The notes: generated by a model from the letters alone, not told the origin. DNA of 64,000 bases from Panaeolus papilionaceus (GCA_015501605.1 JADNRZ010000012.1:1302001-1366000); one strand, 5' to 3'. Counted from the first letter of the stretch, positions 1 to 11,809 are shown. Made by a program: numbers and translations.

Positions 1-369
1 GTTTTATAGGGTGTCCTAGACCATATGTATAGGCTCCCACCTCAGCTATAAACCTGAATCAATGCATCCCGTCAGAGTCGTATCATTCTTGAACCAAGTA
101 GAAATAATGGGTCTACTTGCTGCCAGTGTCGTAGTCATAAGCCACTTTCCGTTTCGACATCTCGTTAAGGGTTAAGACGTTCCCCCGTGCTGTGATATGA
201 TAAGATTTCTCGTTGTTGTCTGTGAAGATGGAGGGAGTGGAGGAGAGGTCTGTGGTCTTTGTCTGTCTGTAAGGTTGACCCTGACAGTGATGGAAAGGTC
301 AGTCACTGATGATGATGATGTCATGAGACCCAGATTCAGCTGTCGGTCTCAGTTTAGCATAAACACTGT
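1..369. other. Intergenic, nothing recognised
   Basis: No coding region, RNA gene or repeat was recognised. The only plus-strand ORF (from 197) has no family resemblance and runs into the inverted-repeat element that follows. Confidence 0.5.
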
Positions 370-953
370 GGACCCCCATGCAATTTTGGTTGCAAAAAAT
401 GTTAGGGAAAGTTGTTTAAATCTTTAATGTATTTATGTTCATGAAAAACGCGACAACAAATAGAAAGATTTTGGGTTCCAAAAAAACTCCGAAAATGGTA
501 TATATTTTGTAGATATTTTATAAAGAAACATGTGGCATTTATAATGAGTTTTTCGAGGCATCAATCGGAGCAAAAACGACCAATTTTAGGTTTAATTGTC
601 ACCACGAAATATTTGACATTTTTTCTCACCCAACATTTTCGAAAAATCCTGCTCCCTTTGGTTTCGCTGTGAAGGATTTTTACAGAATTTTCCTGCACAA
701 AATATTTGACGTTTTTGACCCTGAAACACTTTTGGCAATTATTACAGTTCAATTGTCTTTTCGTTGCCAAAAGAGCAACTACAATTGTTATGATTTTAGG
801 TGGGAAAATTATTTGAAAAGTATTATGTTTTCTTGATAATTTCGGCATACTAAGATACAAAATCTTCGATTAGATTTATCATGACATCAATTACTTGATA
901 GATTTAAACAACGTTCGAGAGTGTGTTTTACCACAAAAAATGCATGGGGGCCA
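370..953. mobile_element. Putative non-autonomous TIR element (MITE-like)
   Basis: The left end begins GACCCCCATGCA and the right end, read on the opposite strand, begins GGCCCCCATGCA. The similarity continues discontinuously inward on both sides, including a shared GTTGTTTAAATCT block about 45-50 nt from each tip. The interior is AT-rich and contains two near-repeats of an AATATTTGAC motif. No transposase reading frame is present; the 99-aa minus-strand ORF inside only reflects the internal repeat (KNVKYFV twice). No clear target-site duplication was found, so the exact ends are uncertain. Confidence 0.5.
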
Positions 954-2170
954 GGAGTGAAACCACTCTCTGTTGAACACATGCCATTGCTTATCGACGA
1001 CCACAAAACATCTACGTACTATCGTTGGTCACCAGTCGGGGACGGCTTCACTAATTTGCGACTGGAATATTTTCCTCTGCTCCCCTGACATTGAGGCTTG
1101 GTAAACCTATGTAACTTTTGATTTTCTACTTGAATATGAATTTTTATTGAAGAAAAACGAGGGAGAACGAGCGTCGGAGTGGTACCAGTGGTGCCTAGTC
1201 GAAAATACCACCACTCGGGTTTTTCTGTCACGAACTGTCACTGAGGTGCAAAAGGTCAGTTTGGCAGAAAAATAATTTAAAAGTGACGCCATCAAATCAC
1301 TAGACTTCATGGATGCACGAAACGTATTTCGTTGCCCATGAAAGCGCATAACGTCGAGGCAGTCTGATATTTTGCAGACAGATAGTAAGACACTACATTG
1401 AGTTTCAGGCCGGATTTTGGACGGATTGGAGCTCTACATCGTACGGGATCTAGAAAATAACACGCGTTTTACGTGACTTTTTGATGCTCACGTTCTGGTC
1501 TGCAAATTCCTGCACGTCGTATTTCCATATTTTCTTAAATCTAACTAGAGATCCTGGTGTATTCTACTTACCTCTACCTGGTTTTAAATTCTCAACTTTA
1601 TATCACACAATTGGGCGAGATATCTGCAGATTACCAAAAAAAACCCGAGTGGTGGACATCCACGAGTGGGGACTAACAATAGTATACCACAACATACTAT
1701 TGCTAGAGCCTACTATCAGTTTTTTACACCCTACCCTCAACTTGGTTGTTTTCTCTATACTTGGATCTGAATCTGGGAGACAGCTACAACCTAACTTCTA
1801 TTTGAACGTGTCCGAATCCGTCTACAACATTACACAATGACAGAATGCTTCGACCACCATCTAGACGACCCCCATCTGCGCTAGTACCACAGATATTCTC
1901 CGCAACCTCCAACCCATGCCGCGGACCAAACCACCCAAAATACTCATTCCACAGCAAATTCGCGTCCATGTCATTCTCAAGCCTTGCACAAAACTTGTTT
2001 CCTTCTTTCCTTGCTTCCACCTTCGGATTCTTCAGTTCACATTTATCTCATGCTTTCTACGCTCAGGCGAGGGCTTTGACTGCTTAACTGAACGATCTTG
2101 GAAGATTGGTGATACACGTAGCTTGGATGACCCACTTTAAGCCAGCTGGATCAAAACTGAGGCTACTACG
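954..2170. other. Gene-poor interval with a distant inverted repeat
   Basis: No supported gene. A short inverted repeat is visible: ACCACTCGGGTTTTT near 1210-1224 and its complement near 1640-1656. It could be the tips of another decayed element, but it is short and no target duplication was found. The 119-aa ORF at 1481-1840 spans the second arm and has no recognisable protein features. Confidence 0.4.
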
Positions 2171-5100
2171 AATACGAATACGACATATGAAATCACCGAC
2201 TTAATCATTGCTGCTGATGAGCAGCCGGAGGCTACTGCAAACTCTACGCATGCGGCACGACATGCGGAAGGCTTGCGTGCAGATGGTGTGGAATCAAATA
2301 CGAACGCGAATGCAGGAGTTGATTCCAACCCCAACGATAATAGGTGCACTCAATCAACCTCAACTCTGTTACCAACTCGACGTTAAATTCCAACTCCAAT
2401 TCCGAACCTAGAATCTCCCCAGAGGAACCCTGTTCTAATGCCAATGCTACACACCACCAACGACAAAAGGTGCACAAACCACAACCCAGACTGAAGTCTC
2501 CGAGTCACAGGTGTAAAATGGAGACAGCGGAATCCGAATGAACGTAGCTGTGGGGTGGTGGTGGTTGTAAAAACAGCGGCGCCGAGAAGGACCGTGGACG
2601 AGAAAGTCGCCTGCGGTAAGGGAGGAAAAAGCAACGGAGATGAGTGGTAGGGAGAAGAGTGTAGGTGGGGAAGGAGAGGAAACGATAGGGAGAAGGGAGA
2701 GAGAGAAGAAGGAGAGGGACGAGCACGAGAGGACTGGAGAGAAGGGAAAACGCGACGAGGGAGAGATAGGAGAGGTGGGATTGGAACGAGAGATGAAGGC
2801 TCAAGAATGAGGGTCGGGTGATGATAAGATTGGGGGTGTTGAGGAGCAGGGGCAAGCTCAACACAACTCTGAAGATGCACGGTCAGAGCGGGAAACGGTG
2901 CGAAAACGAGAAAGGGAAATCAAAACCTCCACCCCCAGCCGCACCCGCGTCGCCATCTAAAACCATAACCAAAATCAGAGGCAAGACCAGAACAGCATAT
3001 CAGAACTGTCAATGAGCGTGAAGCCCAGGTCTCAAGGCAAGACGAATCTGGGGAGAGGAGACCACGAAAGAGACGAAGGGGAAGCGATGACCTCTATCTC
3101 AGTCGCAGTCCCAAACTCAATCACCCTCACAGCACTCCAAACCAGCACCAGTGGCAGAACCCCCACCCAAACCGCTACCCAAAGCGGATACCTCCAGCTT
3201 TTTCTTCATTAACCTAACGCCCACTGCCATCCCCACCGTTCTCATCGACACTACACTCGCCGTCGCTCTTGACTGGTCTATTGCCCCTGACGCGGTGTAG
3301 GATATGAAATTGCTTGTTCCTGCACATGTTACGGTGCTCAGGAGCACGCCTGTGTGGATTATTGAGAAGCGGAGGGTTGGAGGAAAGGGACAGGGAGACG
3401 AAGGGGAGGATGGGGAAGCAGGAAAGGAGGGCGAGGAGAAGCAGGAAGGGTATTGAGTATTTGGATTATGACGATGTTAGGGTGCGTTGCTTTCTCTTTC
3501 TTTTTCAATCCACTCTTCAAATTGGTTGAATTAACACTGATAATACTTATATAGGGTATCACTCGCTATTTCGACGTAGCGCCCAATCCGAATGCTACAT
3601 TGAGGAGGACGGCGTGAAAGAATTCGGCGCGGAGGATGAGCATAAGACGGTGGTGTGAGTGAATGGTTTTTCCCTCTTTCCCTCTTTCTCCCTCCTTTTT
3701 TCTTTTTCTTTTTCCATCTACCGACGACATTTTACTCAACTCCATTCGTTGGCTTTTTTGCTTACAATTCTTTTATCGACGTTGTTTATTCATTTGCCAA
3801 CAACACTGACGCGAATCTACCTCTTAGTGTCTATCATGCGGTGCTCGTGATGAATAATCTACACGCTCATGTCCAATCATCAAAGTCTATTTTACATGTG
3901 GTATGAAGGGGCATATTAACATTGTACGTGCATCCTTGCCTTTGTATCATAATTTACCTTTTATTTATCGACCTTAAATATAATCGCTACAGAACAGCCT
4001 CAATTGACGCTCGGGGCGTGCTACGGGACCAGGAGTGCAATTGTTATTTTTCGTTTTTCGTCTTTTCACAAGACTAAGGTCAGTCGTTATCATATATATC
4101 TCCCGATTCCTATTAGTCTAATTTAATTTTTTTGCATATTTTATCTTACTCTCGACCAACTCCCCTTACTCTCCCAAAAATCTTCCTTCTTCTCAAAGCA
4201 CCCCCTCCTCTCACCCCCTCCTCTCTCCTTACAACCTCCCCTACACTTCGCTCACCCAGGAATGTCCACAACATGGTGGCGGATCTACGAATACTTCTCC
4301 GAGGCTCAGCAACACTTCACTCTCGCACGACACCTGGAGAAGAAGGGGTTGTTGTCGGGCAAGGGCAGCGAGGCGTATATGCGGATGATGAGTGGCGTTA
4401 TAATTGTGGTGGGGTGGGACGTTGGAGAGATGTTAGTGTTTTTTTTTTTTGGTCTCTCCATTTTCTCGATGGTCTTGATGTTAATACAGGTTGTTGTGAA
4501 CTAGGATTGCGACGACGCCCGTGTCCCACCAAATGATCACTCTGTGTTTAGCGCTTACAATGTGATGAAATGCCCGTTCTGAAATCCAACAATCGAGAAA
4601 CAAAATAGCAAGATGAAGTCAGTGACGAAGTCGAGGATGTGGATGAACAGTGGCAGGGTGATGTGTTGGATGAGGTGGGGAAGAAGGCCGGGTTGAAGGC
4701 GAGGCTGGCGCTGCAGAAACGGGAGGAGAGGGATGAGGAGGTTTGGTTTGGGAGTAGGAGGAACGCCAATGCGAATGCGAGTGGGAGTGTGCAGGCCAAC
4801 ACAGCACCGCAAGCGCCGAAGGGAGCCCCTACAGGACCTACAAAGATGTGATTTGAGTCCATGTTGGATGCGAAGAAGAAAGCTGACTAGGGGAGTTTGT
4901 TGGGGCTCCCATAGTCAGACGACAAAGTCTATCCCAGCACTCAACGAAATCCCAGCATCGTCTAATTTTTCAATCCAATCCAACCCGGGGATGATACAAA
5001 GCGCAATGCACCAGCCAACTACGCGCGAATTAATGCAGTGCAATGCACAGGGACCAGGACCGCCCCACTGTTGAGTCGAATGCGAGGGCTGGGAACACGG

Positions 5101-5390
5101 CGATTGGACACCTCAGACCCAACGGATGACGGTGACTATAAACCCTGGTCTGCGCCCATCGGTGGAATACATACCACTCTGACACCCACATCGCCAAGAC
5201 GATGCATATGCTCTTATACGCGGCGCAGAAATACCCCTGCTGGTGGTGTTCCTGGAGCGTTTAGGGACCCGGACGGCTGGAAGTTGAACGAGATGATTCA
5301 GAGTAAGAAGAGAGAGGAGGCGCATGTTGAGATTGGAAAAGTAGAAGCTCGTATCGTCTTCATAAAACTTGTTCTGTGTGCAATACATAT
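2170..5390 (+). pseudogene. Decayed AIR1/AIR2-like zinc-knuckle protein gene
   Basis: In different frames, pieces matching the basidiomycete AIR family (zinc-knuckle RNA-binding subunit of the nuclear TRAMP polyadenylation/exosome-cofactor complex) appear in the expected order. They are FFFINLTPTAIP near 3190, a YLDYDD/TRYFDVAPN block near 3460-3590, a GAEDEHKTVV knuckle remnant near 3630, WRIYEYFSEAQQHF near 4277, ADDEWRYNCGGVGRW near 4380-4420, FSAYNVMKCPF near 4540 and a basic KKAGLKARLALQKREERD tail near 4680. Knuckle cysteines are missing, there is an in-frame TAG at 3298-3300, and neighbouring blocks need frame changes that no good splice sites explain. The N-terminal part (2.2-3.0 kb) is low-complexity and its limits are uncertain. 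A rapidly evolving gene with unusual introns is the less likely alternative. Confidence 0.6.
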
Positions 5391-5589
5391 GTATATTATT
5401 CTACGCCGTGCCACAAGACTGCCTGCCAGTTAACAACTAGATTGGGGTTCCCACATTTTCACCTTGGCGAAGTGCATACTTTTTCTCCGCCTGCTCATAA
5501 TCGGATACGAAATCGTTCCACCTATTCCACATTGACCAGCTCTCCCGGTCGATAGGAAGACCCGTACTGCATCAGCAATGTCTGGGTCG

Positions 5590-5760
5590 GCTCCGGAGTG
5601 CTCTGTAGTGCTCTGTAGCACTGTAGTGTTGTAGCAAAGGGTACCCCTTATGGAGTTTCCCCATTAGGGTCAGTAGTGCTCTGTAGCGCCCCCTTGTTGC
5701 TACATGATGCTACAGACTGCTACAGGTGCTACAGAGCACTACAGACTGCTACATAGGTAG
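5590..5760. repeat. GCTAC/GTAGC short-palindrome cluster, left
   Basis: A dense cluster of the pentamer GCTAC and its complement, including near-palindromic units such as TGCTACAGAGCACTAC. The orientation flips about halfway: GTAGC forms come first, then GCTAC forms. The same motif cluster recurs at 7005-7120, so the two may be the subterminal repeats of one inserted element of about 1.5 kb. I could not fix the tips or a target duplication. Confidence 0.6.
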
Positions 5761-5930
5761 ACCGCCACATATACAAATCGCCCTTCAAAATAGCACATAT
5801 AACTCAAGAAATCACTCATAAGATTGTAAAACAAAATTAATATATCATTCAAAAACTAACTAATACACAAGTAATACCACATACAATACAGATAGGGAAC
5901 ATCACAGGTAACCCTTGGGTATGAAATCGC

Positions 5931-6129
5931 TGACCTGGACCCGCACACATGGCGTAACCTACCTGTGTACCTGCAGGTTTTCTGTGCAAAACGAGCCCAA
6001 GAACGTCCAAAACAGACAATTTTTGGGCCGTTTTGGGCGCTCTTGGGCCTGTTTTGAAGCTCACAGGTACACCAAGGCTGGCCCATACCTGTACCTGTGC
6101 CCAACCCAACCCATAACCCGTCCAGGTCA
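5931..6129. repeat. Fold-back (hairpin) repeat
   Basis: An imperfect palindrome about 200 nt long. It is bounded by TGACCTGGAC at 5931 and its complement ending near 6129. The inner arms share ACCTGTG and a GCCCAAGA..GCCCAAAAC block around a short central loop near 6015-6035. It lies inside the segment flanked by the GCTAC clusters and contains no gene; the ORFs crossing it on both strands are palindrome shadows. Confidence 0.6.
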
Positions 6130-6139
6130 CCTGTACCCT

Positions 6140-7000
6140 TGACTTTCCCTAAATACAGAGATAGCCAAGAGAATAGCAAGAATGGCAATAAGCGATAATA
6201 AAGGTCAAGAATTTATGCTCTAAATAAATACATTAATGAGGTACAGTATAACAATAAATAAAATAGAACTCACCAAGGGTTATATATGACATGTGGAGGA
6301 AGGTCATGATGACGAAGAACTAGAAAAGACATGAAAGCGGAGCGTGAGAAAGTCCGGAAGTCATACTCATAACATTCACATACCTATGAAAACCCATCTC
6401 CTGTGCTCAAACAGACATAATACAGCACCTATAATAATAGAAGTAATAGAAGAATGTCATAAATAGAAAAAGAACAAAAAAAAAATAAAAGGAATCTCAC
6501 CGAAATATGTTAAAGTGCAGGTAAAATCCACTGCTGAAGCAGCAATAACATCCTATGATATAGTAGTCAGCCACTTGGTTCCATAATAATAAACACTTAC
6601 CAGGTCTCTTAAATATATATATATAGAACCATTAGAGCACCTGTGGGATGGGGAAATATGGTAGATGTGGACAAAGATGATAGTTGAGGAAAGAAGAGAG
6701 TGCGATCAAAATTGCTTATTTTGGAATCATTTTGGTTCGTGTTTTGATTAATCAGCATTTTCCCATCTCATATGTTTCACCAAAGCGGACAAGAGACTTT
6801 GAAAAAAAATGACAAGTCCAACTCATTGATCTCGAAATTCACTATTATTCTGTTATATACAATTATTTGTAGTCTAGCACCTAGTTGACATTGGTTTTTA
6901 ATAATATAAGTAATTTCTGGCATGACTTTAAGAGAGGGCACTCCCTATAGCTATGTAATTACCATACCATGGTAGGTAGCAGTACACAGAGGGGGAGGTA
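6140..7000. other. AT-rich non-coding segment
   Basis: Strongly AT-rich, with several poly-A and TA runs (for example near 6470-6490 and 6610-6630) and no plausible ORF. It appears to be the interior of the GCTAC-flanked segment. Confidence 0.5.
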
Positions 7001-7004
7001 ATGT

Positions 7005-7120
7005 ATGTAGTGCTACAGAGCACTAACTTGCTAGTTGTTGCTACCACTGCCATCATGGATGCTACAGTCGCTACTGTTGCCATGATGCATGCTACAGCCA
7101 TCAGTGGCTATGCTACAACC
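7005..7120. repeat. GCTAC/GTAGC short-palindrome cluster, right
   Basis: About ten copies of GCTAC or close variants in 115 nt, including the GTGCTACAGAGCAC palindrome also seen in the cluster at 5590-5760. Its outer edge overlaps the stop codon of the adjacent NLR gene (TAG within GTTGTAGCA, near 7113), so the repeat may set the end of that protein. Confidence 0.6.
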
Positions 7121-10100
7121 CAAAATCGGAAATTGCTGATGTGGGGTCTATTGTTCGCTTTGCTACCTCACATACGCGAACGTCACGCCAGCCATCCCAA
7201 TCTCTGTTGTGCTCTATGTCAGCATTGTAAATCCAACTGCTTCCAGATGCATCAACCTGGTGTAGTTGAGACCCGTTGCGTATGAGGTACAACTGTTTAC
7301 ATACAGTCAGCATCTCAATAATGAAACCAGCTTCAGCAGTAGCAGAATACATACACGTATATAGTCGTGGAGGAAACAAAGATTGAATCTAACACTTTCA
7401 GGCCAGTGGCCGTTGAAGTGGGGTGGAACGGAAAACCAGCGGGGCAGTGTACAGGGACTAAATTCACTCGAAAGCGAGCACAACAATTCTTTGTGAGAAT
7501 TGAATTCGGGATAGGCAAAGTTGAAGGGGAAGGTTGTGTCCTCCGTTGTGGAAACAATATGGGGTGGAAAAATCTTTTGGGATATTTCTTCCAATGTTGA
7601 GACTACCTCAGCTGAAAGGGGGCAGTAAAACCATATAAATTCGCTGATGTATCTTAAGAGGTGACACACTACAAGTGCACACCAATTCTCGCCTCCTGTC
7701 TGCTTTAGGTGTTCAATAAAGTCTTGATTTTCGACGATGAATTGGGAAGAACTTGAGTCTTCCAATGCATCAAACCTACACAGGTGACAGCCCATTGGGG
7801 CCATAGCATTAGTGACAAAATGATGATACCAGAAGTGATTGAAATACAGACATTGAGTTGAGATGCCTGATACTGAATACAGCTGCAGCAGTTGCCAGGG
7901 CAGGGTGATATTTGGCTTGTGCATTCTGTCTCAATTTTTTGATCTCCAGTGCTTCCTTCTCTGGAGCTGGCAGATATTCGCCAAGAACATCCACGAATCT
8001 GCCCATTCGGAGTTCCAATAATCATTCAGCAAGAACTGGTGCTTTTTCGAGGAAAAGAAGTCACATATGTTGACACATGTGTCACGCTGGATGCACGCTT
8101 TGACATGCCAATCGATCAATTTAACATGATCATAAGGATGAAAGTCGCCATCAGGTGCAGTCATGGTTGTGAATATTCCTGCCTGATACATAACAAGTAG
8201 TCCCACCAGAAGCTGCGCACTTTCAAATTCCTGGCGGATTCGGACTGGCGTTGTTGCGACTGCTGGTGCAAAAACAGACCATAAATCCCGGTCAATGATG
8301 TTGACCATGTCAGCTGGATCCCCAAATCGGTCCTTGTATAGCCGACAAAGAGTCATATAAAGCATCATGTTGTGCAAGGTGTCCCACCAGGTAAGTTGTG
8401 TGATCACTTGGTCCCTGAAGGAAGGGTGGCGAGACGTTCGGGTTTGGAGTATGATCAAGAAACAATAGATGATATATTGGTCATCTATCACAGGAAGATC
8501 TGGTTCTACCAGTGCTATATAATGTATACTCAGAAACCTCTCTTCTGAAAAAACAAAAGACACGCACCACCCAGATGTCGTAATGTGGTTTCATAAAGCT
8601 CCTTGTCCATGCTTGGGGTATCAACATAAAATTCCTCTGATCGATGTGGGTCTAAAAGAAACTCGAGAAGTGACGCGTGATGAAATACAGCTGGATATGC
8701 CTCGTCATTGTCATCTTCACCCATAAATTGCATCCCATCTTCGTCAACATGCATTATAGATTGCAAATCAACGAGAAGTGTGTGGACGGAATAAGGTAAG
8801 GAGAGAAGAATCCGGAGGTAGTCTCTGGAATCAACATCACGCATTTTACCCCAAAATGAGGCTGTGGTGATTCGGAAGGCTAAAATCTGGAGAACAAGCT
8901 TTGGGTGCTTGGTTTGGCGGAGAATGTGAAGATACAGTGCATCCAGCTCTGCATATGGTCGATCATCACTGGGAAGGGTGTGCTTCAAAATGGCTTCCAG
9001 TCGCTCGCAGGGATGACCCCGTAGATCCTTGATATATTTGATAATGGTGGCGGCGAAGACAAACTGCCCAGAAGCGCGCTTAATGATCTCCTTGACGAGC
9101 TCGCGTGACGGCCAACCAGCTGGAATGCAGTATTTGAGTGGATGCGATTGCTTGATTTCGGCAGTCTCGTCGTTCACAAACACCTCAATGTCACGATCGC
9201 TATCGCAGTGGTCCAGGAGCGAAATGCTTCGTAGAAGCTGCGGATCCTTCGACTGTTTGTTGTTCATCCACGACCGAATGACTAGCTCAGGTCGACTGGC
9301 TAGAAACACTGAGCATGGGAAGACATCCTGGTAACTAACGAGTGTAGCAAGGGCCTCCAGTACTTGTATCTGTCTGGCTTCTTCCTCGCACTCGTCTAAG
9401 CCATCGATAACCAGGACCCCGGGAAGCACGTAGGTAGTACAGCCATGGTCGGCCATTTCCAGCTGTAGCGCCTTCAAGGGCTCAATAATCAGTGTGATAA
9501 CTTGTTCTGTGAGGGTAAGATTGAAGACGGATGGTCTGGTGGCGATGACATGCTCGACGTAGCGCAGTAAGCCAGGTACAACTTCGGTGAGCTGGTAAGC
9601 GATGGTAGTGACGAAACGACCCGCGTGGTTGCGATGACTATTGACATGCGCCGTTCTCGAGAAGAAAAAGGAAGCTGCAAGGTTTGACCCCGCTTGATGC
9701 TCCATAGCCAAGGTCTGTGCGACGGCGGACTTGCCTGCGCCCGCAGAGCCGTACAGCCACATCATTCGAGAACGACCATTCCGAGTCCAATCCCGTGTCG
9801 TATTCAGAAGTCCGGTCCTGGTGTTTGGGTGGCATTTGGGAGGGTCGTATCGATCATTGGAGTTATAGGCAGCTCCTGGTGCCGAGTGTTCATACAGAAT
9901 CTGTATCGCTGCAGATGTGTATCAGGTGTGATGTTCACGACGGCTATACACAAGGATTTCTCACCACTTCTCAAATTCTGCGCTTGGTGAACATGGGTAG
10001 TATGCTGCTGAAATGTGTGGTTCCCACCATTAAGGATGTTCCTGCTGTTGTGCCCAAAGATCGCTGGATACGAATCCGGGGTAGCTACAAGATTACAACC

Positions 10101-10260
10101 TCCATTTAAGCATACAAACAAGAGCGCGGTACACCACGCAAGGTAGCTCACCCGATGCATAATCAAATCCTTGAATGTGGCTGACTTGTTGTAAAGATGC
10201 TGATCCGCCGCCAAAAATCAGAATCCAGGTGGACGATGGGCACAACGAGATCCCCAAGCA
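7113..10260 (-). CDS. NACHT-domain NLR-like protein 1
   Basis: STAND NTPase of the fungal NLR class. The main exon (about 9765 down to 8530) carries Walker A GSAGAGKS, the downstream LAASFFFSR strand, Walker B VLVIDGLDEC, a sensor-like SRPELVIRSW and the late NACHT motifs HASLLEFLLD and HLGGACLLFF. Upstream, two short exons splice in frame to give ILYEHSAPGAAYNSNDRY and then the typical PPKCHPNTRTGLL lead-in to the P-loop. The first exon includes FGGGSASLQQVSHIQ; no ATG could be assigned, so the 5' end is approximate. The C-terminal exons (8560-7113) show no WD40, ANK or TPR repeats. The last exon is inferred from a clean 62-nt intron (GTATGT..CAG) and ends at a TAG inside the GCTAC repeat. 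One frame transition near 8000 is unresolved. By family it would be a non-self or stress sensor; ligand and output are unknown. Confidence 0.75.
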
Positions 10261-10670
10261 AGAGTCAAGAATTATGAGGCACGACAGAGGATAAGATGCT
10301 TAAGATAAATTCTTGTTAAATAGACGGCAATATTAGAGAGGAAGCAGTGGATGGTGGTAGACAATGAGCAAGGTGGGAAGATGATGGTAAATGAGGGAAT
10401 GAAAGGGAGAGCTTGAGCCATTTGTTTGGACTCGCGGCAGTTTCCTTCGCAGTGCTGACATCTCACTTCCCTTGTCCGGTCCTCCTTCGCCTCCTTTTAA
10501 ACTTGCGGCTCCTTCCGTACTTAAACGTACGACACGCCCGTCTTCCTAATTGACAGACCAGATAGTATATACTCATGTACATCATTTCACCTGAGCGCCA
10601 GCCTCCTACCCAGGCGATGCTTGGACTGTGGTGCGAAGTGCCAATTGGTCAGTTAGGTCATTCTCATAGT
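10261..10670. other. NLR 1 upstream region
   Basis: Presumed promoter and 5' leader of the minus-strand NLR. No distinctive motif was identified. A short minus-strand ORF at 10272-10466 has a cysteine-rich start but is not supported by splicing or similarity. Confidence 0.35.
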
Positions 10671-11246
10671 GGATGACTTTCCGTAGCGCGGACACCCCAC
10701 ATCACCTGGCGTGGGGGGTAGACTTTGATTCTGACATCAGCCGAGATGCCGCAGCCTTAATGGGGACGAGTGGAGCAAACATACCCAATTCCAGATTGAA
10801 AACTACATTTCAGACTGTTTTCGTGTATGAAAAAGGTAATTCCTTGATGGCCTCGACCACTTTTGGCATACTCCCTGCAATGAGCTCCGGAGTCCATCCT
10901 CATCAAATTCGTCTTGATTTTCGTTGTGTCCTGTGGTTTAGAGTGCTAAATACTACAGCTAGTTAGGTATCGATAGACCCAGTTTCGCAAAAATACATCT
11001 TATGATTTTTGTTTAGTTTTGGAGCTAAACAAACAACGGCTCCTGCCTGGCATGATTCGGGGCAGTCTAACAGTTGATGGGGGTACGGAATCCTGTTTGT
11101 TTTGCTCCAAAACTAAATAAAAATCCAAAGGTGTATTTTTCGCAAACTGGGTCTATCGATGCCTAACTAGCTGTAAATATTCAGAGTCCGCTCGCTTACA
11201 GGTCTGGAATTTTACCTAGAATCCTAAATCCTACGGAAAGTCACCC
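10671..11246. repeat. Outer short inverted repeat enclosing a MITE
   Basis: GGATGACTTTCCGTAG at 10671-10686 is matched on the opposite strand at 11231-11246 with one mismatch. The pair surrounds the MITE at 10955-11174 and could be the tips of an older element into which the MITE inserted. The match is only 15 of 16 nt, so chance is possible. Confidence 0.35.
10955..11174. mobile_element. 220-bp MITE with about 85-nt TIRs
   Basis: Both ends begin ACAGCTAGTTAGG followed by ATCGATAGACCCAGTTT. The two arms align for about 85 nt with few differences, leaving a spacer of only about 50 nt. The flanks read AAATACT (10948-10954) and AAATATT (11175-11181), a possible 7-bp target duplication with one change. 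There is no coding capacity. The tip and the internal CGATAGACC motif are shared with the elements at 11548-11807 and 53209-53371. Confidence 0.85.
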
Positions 11247-11547
11247 AGTGACACGGTGCGTTTGAACCGTGTTGCATATCCCCACCCTCCATTCTGATGG
11301 AATTTGATGGAATCATGATCGGATTCATTTGACGGACTATTGACAGCCGTTTTGGCGACTACTGACAGGCCCGAGAGCGCTTGTCTAATCTCTCCATCGA
11401 TCACAATCAATCAATGCGTTTAAATGGTAGGTCATCTAACGTCGTAGATTTAGTTTTAAGGGTCTGTCTGCTTCCTTATCAGCCCGTTGATAGGTCACCG
11501 TTTTTCAATGCGCTGGGCGTGCACGTAGCACGCAGGATCCGAGCGAT

Positions 11548-11807
11548 ACAGCTGTCTCAGAAACGATAGACCGTTTTTCACGACGCTCCGCGCATTGATT
11601 TTATTTACTTTTGGAGTGAATACAAACAAAAGGGTTGCGATCCGACCCAGCAACCACTGCAAAACTTGCATTACACTTCCAGCTTTTAGTCGGTACCACC
11701 CTGCCATTGCCTCTGTGGGGCATTGTTTATATCACCCCAAATGTAAATAAAATCAATAAGCGGAGCGTCGTGAAAAATGGTCTATCGTTTCTGAGATATG
11801 TAGCTGT
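11548..11807. mobile_element. 260-bp MITE with about 75-nt TIRs, related to the 10955 element
   Basis: The left arm begins ACAGCTGTCTCAGAAACG and the right arm, read on the opposite strand, ACAGCTACATATCTCAGAAACG. Both then continue through ATAGACC and CACGACGCTCCG to TTTATTTAC. No convincing target-site duplication was seen. The ACAGCT tip and the CGATAGACC block place it in the same family as the 220-bp element. The ORFs crossing it are shadows of the repeat. Confidence 0.85.
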
Positions 11808-11809
11808 AA

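Noticed and set aside
2383..2880. 165-aa minus-strand ORF, Ser/Pro-rich
   Set aside because: Mirror of a purine-rich plus-strand stretch in the AIR-like pseudogene; low-complexity composition, no protein-like structure.
5590..7120. CRISPR-like interpretation of the repeated pentamers
   Set aside because: Units are short, irregularly spaced and palindromic in a eukaryotic context; there are no spacers of constant length and no cas genes.
11252..11271. CACGGT..ACCGTG hairpin as a terminator or RNA gene
   Set aside because: Only a 6-bp stem with no T-tract or conserved context; judged chance.
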